This document shows positions 1 through 8,241 of a stretch of DNA of 64,000 nt, one piece after another. The DNA comes from DASUSH01 sp963785155 (GTDB taxonomy: Bacteria > Actinomycetota > Thermoleophilia > Solirubrobacterales > 70-9): the NCBI GenBank assembly GCA_963785155.1, contig CAWAUB010000014.1, forward strand, positions 124,001 through 188,000, given 5' to 3'. Position 1 is the first letter of the stretch; every line of letters begins with the position of its first letter. The notes under the pieces are model-generated. The model was not told the DNA's origin. It did no database searches and saw only the letters and a list, made by a program, of their open reading frames with translations. The position numbers and the translations under genes are program-made.

Positions 1-180
1 CTCGTTATCGGCGGCGACGTGGTCCACTACGCCTCCGTCTTCGACGACCGCCGCTTTCCCGTCATCGGGGACGACCTCGACGCCCAGGCGGCGTCCGCCG
101 ACCGGCTTCAGGCGCTTCGCGATAGCGGCGCGATCGTCACGCCCGGCCACGACCCGGAGGCACTGCCCCCGGGCCCGTGA
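1..180 (+). CDS. MBL-fold hydrolase, AHL-lactonase-like (3' end only)
   Basis: Only the last 59 residues are in the window, in frame 1, ending at TGA 178-180. The visible tail contains GDVVHYASVFDDRR and a final VTPGHDPEAL. This matches the C-terminal metal-ligand strand (GD) and the PGHD motif of metallo-beta-lactamase-fold lactonases of the AttM/AiiA type. The N-terminal HxHxDH motif is outside the window, so the assignment rests on the tail alone. The substrate is unknown. The gene converges on the crotonase gene on the other strand, and a structured repeat lies between the two. Confidence 0.7.
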   Translation, partial: LVIGGDVVHYASVFDDRRFPVIGDDLDAQAASADRLQALRDSGAIVTPGHDPEALPPGP

Positions 181-189
181 CCAAATGAC

Positions 190-239
190 GCCGAATCCTC
201 CGCTTCGCGTCCGGTTCGGCTCGACCTGATCTGCATCAG
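190..239. repeat. Structured dispersed repeat, copy 1 (two hairpins)
   Basis: A 33-base block at 190-222 recurs exactly at 61891-61923. It folds as an outer stem GCCGAA/TTCGGC with an inner CGC/GCG stem. A second hairpin follows, CTGAT-CTGC-ATCAG (226-239), whose counterpart in the other copy is CTCAT-CTGC-ATGAG; one pair is changed in a compensatory way. Here it lies between two convergent genes and overlaps the crotonase stop codon, so it could act as a bidirectional terminator at this site. Confidence 0.75.
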
Positions 240-1009
240 ATCTCCTGGTCCTTGCCCTTCCACTCGCCAGAGCCGTAGCGCTCGAGGCCGCCGAACAGCT
301 CGCCGGTCTCGATCGTCGCCATCCCGTGACGGAACTCGTTGGCGAGAGCCTCGTCGATCGTGAGCGACCATTGCTCGTATGAGGAGAGGCGGTCGCTGCG
401 CAGCGCGGCCTGCGGGCGGGTGGCGACCTCGCGGGCAAGTTCCGTCGCCGCGTCGAGCGTCTCGCCATGACCGACGAGGCGGTTGGCGAGGCCGATCCGG
501 AATGCCTCGGTCCCGTCGACGCCACGGCCGGTGATGATCATGTCGAGCGCGTGGCTGTGGCCGATCAGGCGGGCGAGGCGGACGGTGCCGCCATCCATAA
601 GCGGGATGCCCCAGCGCCGGCAGTAGACGCCGAAGATCGCGTCCTCGGCAGCGACCCGCATGTCGCACCAGCAGGCGATCTCCAGGCCGCCGGCCACGGC
701 GTGGCCCTCGACGGCGGCGATCACCGGCTTCTTCAGCAGCATCCGCGTCGGCCCGACGGGCCCGTCGCCTTCGGCCTCCACCCGGGTCACGCGCTCCATC
801 CCCGGCTCTCGCATCGCCTTCAGGTCGGCGCCGGCGCAGAAGGTCTCGTTGGCCCCGGTGAGTACGGCGACGTGCGCCTCGTCGTCCTCCTCGAACCGGC
901 GGAAGGCGCCGGCGAGCTCCTCGGCCGTCGGGCGGTCGATCGCGTTCGCGACGTCTGGGCGATCGATCGTCACGACCGCGACACCGTCGGCTGCCTCGTA
1001 TCCGATCAT
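236..1009 (-). CDS. Enoyl-CoA hydratase/isomerase (crotonase) family protein
   Basis: 257 residues, the usual crotonase length, starting at MIGYEAADG. The ATG at 1009 overlaps the TGA of the upstream methyltransferase gene (ATGA). A longer reading upstream has no crotonase similarity. The oxyanion-hole segments FCAGADL and GHAVAGG are present. Aligned by eye to hydratases, the first catalytic Glu (LEIAC) is kept. The second, in the usual QPEI segment, is replaced (FGVYCRRWG), so ordinary hydration of enoyl-CoA is doubtful; isomerase, hydrolase or lyase chemistry is possible. It acts on a CoA thioester in the cytoplasm and is coupled to a lipid-type methyltransferase. Confidence 0.85.
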   Translation of the reverse strand: MIGYEAADGVAVVTIDRPDVANAIDRPTAEELAGAFRRFEEDDEAHVAVLTGANETFCAGADLKAMREPGMERVTRVEAEGDGPVGPTRMLLKKPVIAAVEGHAVAGGLEIACWCDMRVAAEDAIFGVYCRRWGIPLMDGGTVRLARLIGHSHALDMIITGRGVDGTEAFRIGLANRLVGHGETLDAATELAREVATRPQAALRSDRLSSYEQWSLTIDEALANEFRHGMATIETGELFGGLERYGSGEWKGKDQEI

Positions 1010-1905
1010 CGCTTCTCGAAGACGAGGCGGTAGTGGTCGAGGAGCTCGCGCTCGAAGCAGACGGTGTTGGCACTGACGCCGGAGGTGAACGCGATCCGGA
1101 ACTCGCGGCTGGTCAGCCACTTGGGCACAAGGCGCGCCTTCAGCAGAGTCTTATGGAAGCTGCGCTCGCCGAAGCGCTTGCGCCACTGCTTGATCGTCTC
1201 GATGTAGTCGAGGCGGCCGCTGACCGCGGAGACCAACCTGAATTTGGGGTCCGCGGCGCGCTCGATCTGGTCCTTGCCGAAGGGCAGCATCGACCCGGGG
1301 AACTGGGCTCTCATGAGCGCGACGTACCACTCGTCGGAATCTCGCGGCGCGTCCAGGGACGCATCCTCGACGGGAATCTGGTTGCGGCCGAAGACCATCG
1401 ACTGAACGTACAGGCGTCCCCCCTCCGGCAGGATCCCGGCGACGTTCTCGAAGAGGCCCGAGTAGATCTCGTCCTGCCGCCCGGCCTCGAGATCCTCGGA
1501 CGAGCAGAAGTGCTCGAAGGCGCCGAGGCTGGCGACCGCATCAAAGGGACCGAATGTGTCGCGATCGACCTCGAGAGCATTCGTCATATGGACGTCGAGC
1601 CCATTGCGCCGGCACGCCTCGAGCTGACCGGAGGAAAGGGTGACGCCGATGCCCTGAGCCTCCCGCTCTCGAATGTAGTTGAGGAGGGGACCCCAACCAC
1701 AGCCGAGGTCGAGCACGCGGCGGCCCGGCTCGATCCCGATCTGTTCGGCGACATAGTCGTGCTTGCGCCGTTGCGCCTCCTCCAGGGTGAGCGAGAAGTC
1801 CCCGTCGTACTTCGCGCCGCTGAAATCGGCCATCTCCCCCAGGCTGAGCCGGAAGATCCGGTCGATCAGCGAGTAGGTGAAATCGAGGTCCTTGCGGTCG
1901 GCCAT
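1006..1905 (-). CDS. Cyclopropane-fatty-acyl-phospholipid synthase-type SAM methyltransferase
   Basis: 299 residues. SAM motif I is VLDLGCGWGPLL near residue 63, followed by the family's GIGVTLSSGQ region and an AFEHF segment, the pattern seen in CFA/mycolic-acid cyclopropane synthases. Such enzymes transfer a methyl(ene) group from SAM to unsaturated acyl chains. The protein is shorter than E. coli Cfa and lacks its N-terminal lipid-binding domain, resembling the mycobacterial MMA class. It is first in a two-gene minus-strand operon with the crotonase and is divergent from the LLM oxidoreductase, with only 29 bases between the starts. The exact acceptor is unknown. Confidence 0.85.
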   Translation of the reverse strand: MADRKDLDFTYSLIDRIFRLSLGEMADFSGAKYDGDFSLTLEEAQRRKHDYVAEQIGIEPGRRVLDLGCGWGPLLNYIREREAQGIGVTLSSGQLEACRRNGLDVHMTNALEVDRDTFGPFDAVASLGAFEHFCSSEDLEAGRQDEIYSGLFENVAGILPEGGRLYVQSMVFGRNQIPVEDASLDAPRDSDEWYVALMRAQFPGSMLPFGKDQIERAADPKFRLVSAVSGRLDYIETIKQWRKRFGERSFHKTLLKARLVPKWLTSREFRIAFTSGVSANTVCFERELLDHYRLVFEKR

Positions 1906-1934
1906 GGGAGCGGGGTTACTACTAGATTGCAGCG

Positions 1935-2946
1935 ATGAAGGTCGACTCCGGCTCCTACTTCCCGACCGTCGACGAGGCCGCGAGCGCCGCGGTCAAGTCG
2001 GAGACCGAGGGCTACGACGGCTGGTGGGCCTTCGAGACCCAGATCGACCCCTTCCTCGCCTGCGCCGTGGCCGCCGAGCGGACCGAGACGGTCGAGATCG
2101 GCACGTCGATCGTCGTCGCGTTCGCCCGCAATCCGATGACGGTCGCTCTGCAGGCCAACGACGTCCAGTCGCTCTCGGGCGGGCGGTTCACCCTCGGGCT
2201 CGGCTCGCAGATCAAGCCTCACATCGAGCGGCGCTACTCCATGACCTGGTCGAAGCCGGCGGCGCGGATGCGCGAGTTCGTGCTCGCGATCCGGGCGATC
2301 TGGGAGTGCTGGGAGAGCGGCGGCGAGCTCGACTTCGAGGGCGAGTTCTACACGCACAACCTCATGCCGCCGTTCTTCAACCCGGGCCCGAATCCGCACG
2401 GGAAACCGAGGATCATGCTCGCCGCCGTCGGGCCGCTGATGACCGAGGCGGCCGGGGAGGTCGGCGACGGCCTGCTCTGCCACGCGTTCTCGACCGAGCG
2501 CTACCTGCGCGAGGCGACCCTGCCGGCGCTGGAGCGCGGCTTCGAGAAGGCGGGCCGGACCCGCGAGGGCTTCGAGATCACGGCGCCCGCCTTCATCGTC
2601 GCCCGCGACACCGAGGAGGAGCGGGCCGAGGGCGTCCAATTCGTCAAGCAGCAGATCGCCTTCTACGGGTCCACTCCCGCCTACCGGCCCGGTGCTCGAG
2701 CTGCACGGCTGGGGCGAGCTGCAGGACGAGCTCAAGGCGATGACCAAGCGCGGCGAGTGGGACCGGATGTCGGAGTTGATCGACGACGAGCACGTCGCCG
2801 CCTTCGCGGTTGTCGGCACGCCCGAGGAGGCGATCGCCGAGGTGAAGGAGCGCTACGGCGACATCGCCACCCGGATCACGCTGACGATGCCGGACGAGCG
2901 CGACGACGAACGCTGGCGCGGCCTGTTCGAAGAGCTGCGGGCGTAG
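1935..2946 (+). CDS. LLM-class F420-dependent oxidoreductase (one frameshift)
   Basis: A luciferase-like TIM-barrel oxidoreductase of the actinobacterial F420-dependent group (MKVDSGSYF start, then FETQIDPFLACAVAAERT). The reading frame from 1935 is homologous up to FYGSTPAYRP near 2688. The homology continues one frame over as LELHGWGELQDEL to TAG at 2946. One extra C in a CCC run near 2686 explains the break; without it the protein is 336 residues, normal for the family. No stop interrupts either half, so a sequencing indel is the simplest reading. It would move hydride between F420 and an organic substrate; the substrate is unknown. Confidence 0.85.
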
Positions 2947-2989
2947 AGACGGCCCCTCCACACATTGCGTGGGATTTGAGACCAATCCC

Positions 2990-3120
2990 CCTGCTTTGCA
3001 TGGAGCAGCAACGGCCCGCGAGGTGCGCAAACGTCCGTCATACCCGGTTTATGAGGGTGTTCGGGACGTTCGGTGCGCTCAGGGGGCGCGGCGAAATGCA
3101 CGCTTTCCGTGCAAAGCAGG
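2990..3120. repeat. Nested inverted repeats between convergent genes (dispersed palindrome, copy A)
   Basis: The outer arms are an 11-base perfect inverted pair, CCTGCTTTGCA (2990-3000) and TGCAAAGCAGG (3110-3120). Inside lies a second palindrome, 3025-3077, with arms AACGTCC/GGACGTT. This inner element recurs at 12304-12352 and 33955-34006 with a conserved GAGGGTG core. It sits in the 221-base gap between the convergent LLM and BVMO genes. It could form a large cruciform or a bidirectional terminator, or it may be a non-autonomous mobile repeat; no coding potential was seen. Confidence 0.7.
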
Positions 3121-3167
3121 CGTAATCGGTGCCGGAACCACACCTCTGTGCGTGGTGGCGATGACGG

Positions 3168-4625
3168 CTACGCAGTTAGCTCGTACGCCGCCGGGTCGAA
3201 GCGGCGGGCGCGGCGGCGGAAGCCGGCCGCGAAGCCGGGGTAGATCGCGAAGTTGCGGCCCTCGTCGTCGGTGTAGTAGGCGTCGCACCCGCCGTGGGTC
3301 CAGACGCTCCCCTCGCTGCGCCGGTCGACGTCGGCGACGAACTCGTCGAGTGCCTGCGGCTGGACCTCGATCCGCCGCGCGCCGCGATCGGACATCGACT
3401 CCAGTGCGCCGATCACGTAGTTGAACTGCGACTCGAGCGAGTAGATCACCGAGTTGATCCCGATCGAGTTCGGGCCGAGCAGGATGAACATGTTGGGGAA
3501 TGCGGGGACCGTGGTGCCGAGGTAGGCGCGCGGCGATCGATCCCAGACGTCGCCCAGGCTGCGGCCGCCCACGCCGACGACGCGCTCGACCAGCAGCGAG
3601 CGGTTGTAGCGGTAGCCGACCGCGCTGATGATCGTGTCGGCGCGGTGCTCCGTCCCGTCCGCCGTGACGATCCCGGCCTTGGTGACGCGCTCGATCGGGT
3701 CGGTGACGACCTCGGAGTTGAACGCGGCAAGCGCCGGGTAGTAGGTGTTGGAGAGGATCGGCCGCTTGCAACCGAAGCGGTAGCGAGGGGTGAGCTTCTC
3801 GCGCAGCTCGGGGTCGCGGACCTGGCGGCGCAGATGGGCACGGCCGATTGCCTCGATCGGCGCGATCAGCTCGGTGCGGCCGCGGAAGCCGACGCCGCAC
3901 GCCTCGTAGATGCCGAAGAGGACGTTGCGCTGGAGGTCCTGGAGCGCCGGGACAAAGCGGTAGACGGCGCGCTCGACGTCGGAGACCTTGCGGTCGGGGT
4001 GCGGGACGACCCACGGCGGCGTGCGCTGGAACACCGAGAGATGGCCGACCTCGCGCTGGATCCGCGGCACGAACTGGGCGGCGGCCGGGCCGGTCCCGAT
4101 CACCGCGACCCGTTCGCCGGCGAGATCGTGGTCGTGGTCCCAGCGCGCGGAGTGGAAGCGATGGCCTCCGTAGTCCTCGAGGCCGGGGATGTCTGGCTCG
4201 TCGGGCTCCGCGGTCGCGCCGATCGCGCTGACGAGGACATCGCAGGTCATCTCGCCCTCGGAGGTCCGCAGCCGCCAGACGCCGCGCTCCTCGTCCCATT
4301 CGGAGAGCTCCATCTCGCAGCCGAAGCGGATGTGCGGGGTTACCCCGCGCTCGTCGGCTGTGTTGCGGACGTACTCGAGGATCTCGGCCTGCTTCGGGAA
4401 GAAGCGGCTCCAGTCCGGGTTGCGGGCGAACGAGTAGGAGTAGAGGTGGGTGGGGATGTCGCAGCCGCAGCCCGGGTAGGTGTGCTCGTACCAGGTGCCG
4501 CCCACCGACTCGTTGCGCTCGCAGATGACGAAGTCATCGGTCCCGGCCTCTAGCAGGCGGACGCCGAGCCCGACGCCGGCGATGCCGGCCCCGATGACGA
4601 CCACGCGGTGATGTTCTGTCTTCAT
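3168..4625 (-). CDS. Flavin-containing monooxygenase, Baeyer-Villiger type
   Basis: 485 residues from ATG 4625 (MKTEHHRVVV) to TAG 3168. It has a first Rossmann motif VIGAGIAGVGLG (FAD), GGTWYEHTYPGCGCD typical of BVMOs, and a second nucleotide motif VIGTGPAAAQ (NADPH). The fingerprint region reads GGHRFHSARWD, with Ser where the classical FxGxxxHTxxW has Thr. Such enzymes insert oxygen next to a ketone to give an ester or lactone. The start overlaps the SDR stop by one base (TGATG), so it is the last gene of a P450-SDR-BVMO operon. The substrate is inferred to be the ketone made by the two upstream enzymes. Confidence 0.9.
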   Translation of the reverse strand: MKTEHHRVVVIGAGIAGVGLGVRLLEAGTDDFVICERNESVGGTWYEHTYPGCGCDIPTHLYSYSFARNPDWSRFFPKQAEILEYVRNTADERGVTPHIRFGCEMELSEWDEERGVWRLRTSEGEMTCDVLVSAIGATAEPDEPDIPGLEDYGGHRFHSARWDHDHDLAGERVAVIGTGPAAAQFVPRIQREVGHLSVFQRTPPWVVPHPDRKVSDVERAVYRFVPALQDLQRNVLFGIYEACGVGFRGRTELIAPIEAIGRAHLRRQVRDPELREKLTPRYRFGCKRPILSNTYYPALAAFNSEVVTDPIERVTKAGIVTADGTEHRADTIISAVGYRYNRSLLVERVVGVGGRSLGDVWDRSPRAYLGTTVPAFPNMFILLGPNSIGINSVIYSLESQFNYVIGALESMSDRGARRIEVQPQALDEFVADVDRRSEGSVWTHGGCDAYYTDDEGRNFAIYPGFAAGFRRRARRFDPAAYELTA

Positions 4626-5435
4626 CACAGGATCTGGGTCCGGGCGACGAGACCCTGGACCGGGCCGGGGGCGAAGCGGAGCAGGCGGAAGGCGAGGGTC
4701 GACTCGATCCCGACGGGGACGATCTCCTTGTCGCGCTCGACAGCCTCGGCGATTGCCTTCGCGACGATGTCCGGCGAGTGGCCCCGGCGCATCGCGCGGA
4801 TGGCGCGCTCCTGCTTCGCCGCGGCCCTTCCGACGAAGCGGGTCGCCGCCGCGATCGGGGTGTTGATGACGCCGGGGCAGACGACGCTGGCGCCGACGCC
4901 GGACCCCGACCAGTCGGCGCGCAGGCACTGGGTGAGCATGATCACCGCGGACTTCGAGGCGCAGTAGGCGGCCATGTTGCGGTTCGCGATGTAGCCGGCG
5001 CCGGACGCGACGTTGACGATGTGGCCGTACTCGCGCTCGGCCATCCGAGTGCCGAAAACATGGCAGCCGTTGACCACGCCGTCGAGGTTGACGCCGCGCA
5101 GCCACTCCCAATCGGAGAGCTCGGACTCGAGGAACGGCCCGGCGATCCCGACTCCGGCGTTGTTGACGAGGATGTCGACTTCGCCCTGCTCGCTCTCGAC
5201 CGACTCCGCCAGGTCGGCCACCGCGCCGGCATCCGAGACATCGCAGACATAGGGCTGGCCGGGCTTCCCCTCCCCGGCGCAGGCCTCGGCGGTGGCGGCA
5301 GCGGTGTCGCCGTCGATATCGACGACAGACGACCTCGGCGCCGCTCCGCGCGAAGCGAAGCGCCGTGGCCCGGCCGATCCCGCTGCCCGCGCCGGTGACG
5401 AGGGCGCGCGAGCCGTCGATCTGCACGTCGCTCAT
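4625..5435 (-). CDS. Short-chain dehydrogenase/reductase (one frameshift)
   Basis: A classical SDR: TGAGSGIG cofactor motif near residue 15, NNAG near 95 and a YCASK catalytic pair near 160. The first 36 residues (MSDVQIDGSRALVTG) are read from ATG 5435, which overlaps the P450 stop (ATGA). The remainder lies one frame over. Removing a single base near 5327 joins the halves into 269 residues through a VVDIDGDTAAA-like segment. It probably oxidises an alcohol to a ketone with NAD(P), as the middle step between the P450 and the BVMO. Because both halves keep every motif, an assembly indel is likelier than a dead gene. Confidence 0.85.
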
Positions 5436-6862
5436 CCCGCTTCCGCCATCGGTGCCGCCTCCCGCCGGTGGGCGGTCATCTTCAGCCCGTAGCGCGGGCG
5501 GAGGGTGAGGGTCGCCTCGGGTTCGACCGGATGGCCGGGGACGGGCTCGTAGACGAACCGCTGGCTCATCATCGCCATGATCAGGGTCGCCTCCATCAGG
5601 GCGAAGCTCGTGCCGATGCAGACGCGCTTCCCGCCGCCGAACGGGAGGTAGGCGGAGCGGTGGCGGCCCTTCACGTTCTCGGGGAGGAAGCGGGTCGGGT
5701 CGAAGGTCTCGGGCTCCGGCCAGAACCGCTCGTCGTGGTGGATGGCGTACGCCGGGATGATCACGGTCGAGCCGCGGGGGATCCGATGGCCGTCGATGTA
5801 GTCCTCGCGGATCGCGGTGCGGGGGATCGCCCAGGCGGGCGGGTAGAAGCGCATGCCCTCCTGGAAGCACGCGGTGGTCCAGGGGAGCTTCGGGATGTCC
5901 TCGACCGTCGGCCTGCGCCCGCCCAGCACCTCGTCGATCTCTGCGAGCATCTTGTCCCGGGCGTCGGGGTTGAGCGCGAGCAGGTACCAGGTCCAGGCGA
6001 GGGCGTTGGCGGTCGTCTCGTGCCCGGCGAGCATGAAGGTCGTGACCTCGTCGCGGACCCGCTTGAGGGGCAGCTTCCCCTGATCGTCCTCGGCGCTCAG
6101 CAGCAGGTTGAGCAGGTCGTCGGCCTCGGTCGGGTTCGCCTGCCGCTCGTGGATCACGTCCCAGACGGTTTCGTCGACCGTCCTCATGACCCACTGGATG
6201 CGGTCGAGCGGCTTCGGCATCACGGGCGAGTGGTGGAGGACCTTCGCCGAGAGGCGGATCAAAGGCGGCGGTGGGGCGGCGACCATCAGGATCCGCGTCG
6301 CCCGCTCGCCGGCGCGCAGGCCGCCGGTGACGACCTTGCGCATGCTCTTCGCGAGGTCGCCGAACTGGTGGCCGAAGAGCGCGGCGCCGACGACGTCGAG
6401 GGTGAGCGCGGTCATCTCGCGCGCCATCTCGAGCTCGAATGTCTCCCCCTGCGACTCCTCCTCGGCGACGAAGGCCTCGATCGGGTCGATCATCAGACCG
6501 CACATTCCCTTCACATGGCGCTTGGCCATCACCGGGTTCAGCATCATCCGGTGGCGGCGCCAGGACTCGCCCTCGTCGGTGAAGAGGTTGAGGCCGAGGA
6601 CGCTGCGCAGGAGCTCGTACTCGAGGGACTTGTGGTACCGGTCGGCCCCGTCGTGAAGGACGTGGTCGACGTAGTCAGGGCTGCGGATCAGGAATAGGCG
6701 CCGGCGGCCGACCCGCGCGCGGGAGATGTCGCTGCCGTTGACGCCCTTGATCAACTCGCTGTCGATTGAGAGGCCGGACATGACCAACTCCTGGGCGACC
6801 TTGATGCCGCTCAGCTTCGGGGTCCGGCGCCGTTGTTGGGTGGCGACAGCCATGAGTTTCAT
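5432..6862 (-). CDS. Cytochrome P450
   Basis: 476 residues. The I-helix oxygen motif AGHETTAN is at about 279-286, the K-helix ExxR is EGMR at about 335-338, and the heme loop FGGGKRVCIG carries the ligand Cys at about 415. No transmembrane anchor is seen, so it is a soluble bacterial P450 needing separate ferredoxin partners, none of which is adjacent. ATG 6862 or ATG 6853 could be the start. It leads the coupled P450-SDR-BVMO operon, and its start lies next to the first of two operator-like palindromes facing a TetR gene. It likely hydroxylates an alicyclic, terpenoid or steroid-like substrate; the substrate is inferred. Confidence 0.93.
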   Translation of the reverse strand: MKLMAVATQQRRRTPKLSGIKVAQELVMSGLSIDSELIKGVNGSDISRARVGRRRLFLIRSPDYVDHVLHDGADRYHKSLEYELLRSVLGLNLFTDEGESWRRHRMMLNPVMAKRHVKGMCGLMIDPIEAFVAEEESQGETFELEMAREMTALTLDVVGAALFGHQFGDLAKSMRKVVTGGLRAGERATRILMVAAPPPPLIRLSAKVLHHSPVMPKPLDRIQWVMRTVDETVWDVIHERQANPTEADDLLNLLLSAEDDQGKLPLKRVRDEVTTFMLAGHETTANALAWTWYLLALNPDARDKMLAEIDEVLGGRRPTVEDIPKLPWTTACFQEGMRFYPPAWAIPRTAIREDYIDGHRIPRGSTVIIPAYAIHHDERFWPEPETFDPTRFLPENVKGRHRSAYLPFGGGKRVCIGTSFALMEATLIMAMMSQRFVYEPVPGHPVEPEATLTLRPRYGLKMTAHRREAAPMAEAG

Positions 6863-6914
6863 CGATCACCTGATCGACAAGGCGGGACTGTAGCATTTAC
6901 CGATCACGTGATCG
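6863..6914. promoter_or_regulatory. Paired palindromic operators between P450 and TetR genes
   Basis: Two copies of one palindrome occur 38 bases apart: CGATCACCTGATCG at 6863-6876 (12 of 14 symmetric) and CGATCACGTGATCG at 6901-6914 (perfect). The first abuts the P450 start and the second overlaps the proposed GTG start of the TetR gene. This is the usual layout of a TetR-type repressor that controls itself and the divergent operon. Confidence 0.8.
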
Positions 6915-7534
6915 ATGAAGCGACGAAGGAGCGTCCCACCACGCGTGCCGCGCAGCGCGAGGCGACCCGTCACGCGATCCTCGAGGCGTCGTTCGAGTGC
7001 ATCGCCGAGGAGGGCTACGCCAACCTGACCACGCGCCGGGTGGCGGAGCGCGCGGGGATCGCGCAGAGCACGCTGATGCACTACTTCCCCACGCGGGACG
7101 CGTTCCTCACCGAGACCGTCACCCACATCGCGCAGCGCCTCGCCGAGGAGGCGCTGGAGGAGATCGACCTGGAGGCGCTTCGCAGCCCCGATCACCGGGA
7201 GGCCGTGATCGATCAGGCGTGGCGCGAGTTCACCTCCCCCGCCGCCCTCGCCGCGGCGCAGATCTGGAACGCCGCGTGGGGCGACCCGGAGCTCGCGCAG
7301 ACGGTCCGAGGGCTGGAGGAAAGGCTCGCGATGATCATCGGCGCGACCGCGGGCACGCTCTTCCCCGACCAGAAGGACGACCCGCGCTTCCCGGCGATGA
7401 TCGACGCCACCGTGGCGATGATCCGCGGCCTGCTGATGGCGATCCCGATCGCCGGCCGCGAGGCGGTCGAGGCCCGCTGGCAGGCGATCAAGCCGATCCT
7501 GCTGGACGCCGCCGCCGGGCTGATCGACGACTAG
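6908..7534 (+). CDS. TetR/AcrR family regulator of the P450-SDR-BVMO operon
   Basis: 208 residues from GTG 6908 (VIDEATKERPTTRAAQREATRHAIL). An upstream in-frame start at 6833 would run back through the divergent promoter and into the P450 coding region, so it is rejected. The N-terminal helix-turn-helix reads ILEASFECIAEEGYANLTTRRVAERAG, ending in STLMHYFPTRDAFL. The C-terminal ligand domain is not recognisable by eye. Its start lies inside a perfect 14-base palindrome, which implies autorepression. It converges with the next gene, the two stop codons sharing CTAG at 7531-7534. Confidence 0.88.
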   Translation: MIDEATKERPTTRAAQREATRHAILEASFECIAEEGYANLTTRRVAERAGIAQSTLMHYFPTRDAFLTETVTHIAQRLAEEALEEIDLEALRSPDHREAVIDQAWREFTSPAALAAAQIWNAAWGDPELAQTVRGLEERLAMIIGATAGTLFPDQKDDPRFPAMIDATVAMIRGLLMAIPIAGREAVEARWQAIKPILLDAAAGLIDD

Positions 7535-8181
7535 TCCCTTAGGAGCTGCCGGCAGAGCGCGTCGCCGAGCCACCGTTCGTAGCGCGTCATGGTCCAACCG
7601 CGCTCCTGGACGAGGAGGAGAAACATCGTCGGGTGGTTGAGCGTCCAGAGGACGTCGGTCGCGCCGGCGACGCCGAGGCCCGGCCTCAGGTCCTTTCCTC
7701 GGTGGAGGCTCTTCACGATTTCCTTCTGGTTCTCGAGGAATTCGGATTGCATCCGGTCCCATAGGCCACCGATCTCGGGGTCGAGAGGGGCCGTGTCCCG
7801 GATCACCCTGAGCACGCCGCCGATGCGCTTCCTGACGACGTTCGCCGCGCTGGCGTAGGCGCGCAGCTTGCGCTCGGGATCGGGCTCAGCGAGCACGGAC
7901 CGGTACCAAGGTCGCTCTCCGACCGGGACTGGCTCCTCGTCGCCACGGAGCCGCAGGTTCCAGAGGGCGCGCAGGACCCCGCTCTTGCTCTCGAACGCCA
8001 GGTAGACGGTCCTGGCTGAAACTCCGGCCTCAGCGGCGATGGCCGCAATCGAAGTGGTCGCGTAACCGTCGCGTACGAACAGCGTCTCGGCGGCCTCCAA
8101 GATCTCCCGACGGTTCTCGGCAGCCTGCGCGCGGCGACGGGACGAGTCGTAGCGGCGGGTCGGGCTTGCGCTCGGTGCCAT
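7531..8181 (-). CDS. TetR/AcrR family transcriptional regulator
   Basis: 216 residues, MAPSASPTRRYDSSRRR start. The DNA-binding helix-turn-helix spans REILEAAETLFVRDGYATTSIAAIAAEAG then SARTVYLAFESKSG. The ligand domain is unassigned. It is divergent from the small protein at 8242, with a 60-base gap that holds no clear palindrome. It would repress a neighbour in response to a small molecule; the target is not evident from the sequence. Confidence 0.88.
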   Translation of the reverse strand: MAPSASPTRRYDSSRRRAQAAENRREILEAAETLFVRDGYATTSIAAIAAEAGVSARTVYLAFESKSGVLRALWNLRLRGDEEPVPVGERPWYRSVLAEPDPERKLRAYASAANVVRKRIGGVLRVIRDTAPLDPEIGGLWDRMQSEFLENQKEIVKSLHRGKDLRPGLGVAGATDVLWTLNHPTMFLLLVQERGWTMTRYERWLGDALCRQLLRD

Positions 8182-8241
8182 CGCGTGTTACCTTTTCCGC
8201 CAATTCACTGCACACTGACTGTAACCAATAAGGAGGACGGG

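Noticed and set aside
3168..6503. One continuous 1,111-residue minus-strand frame joining BVMO, SDR and antisense-like P450 sequence
   Set aside because: Only its BVMO and SDR N-terminal parts are protein-like; the rest is an out-of-frame shadow of the P450. It arises from the SDR frameshift and high GC.
8182..8241. Operator in the TetR/small-protein gap (GTTAC...GTAAC)
   Set aside because: The 5-base arms are 29 bases apart and could be chance; no better symmetry was found.
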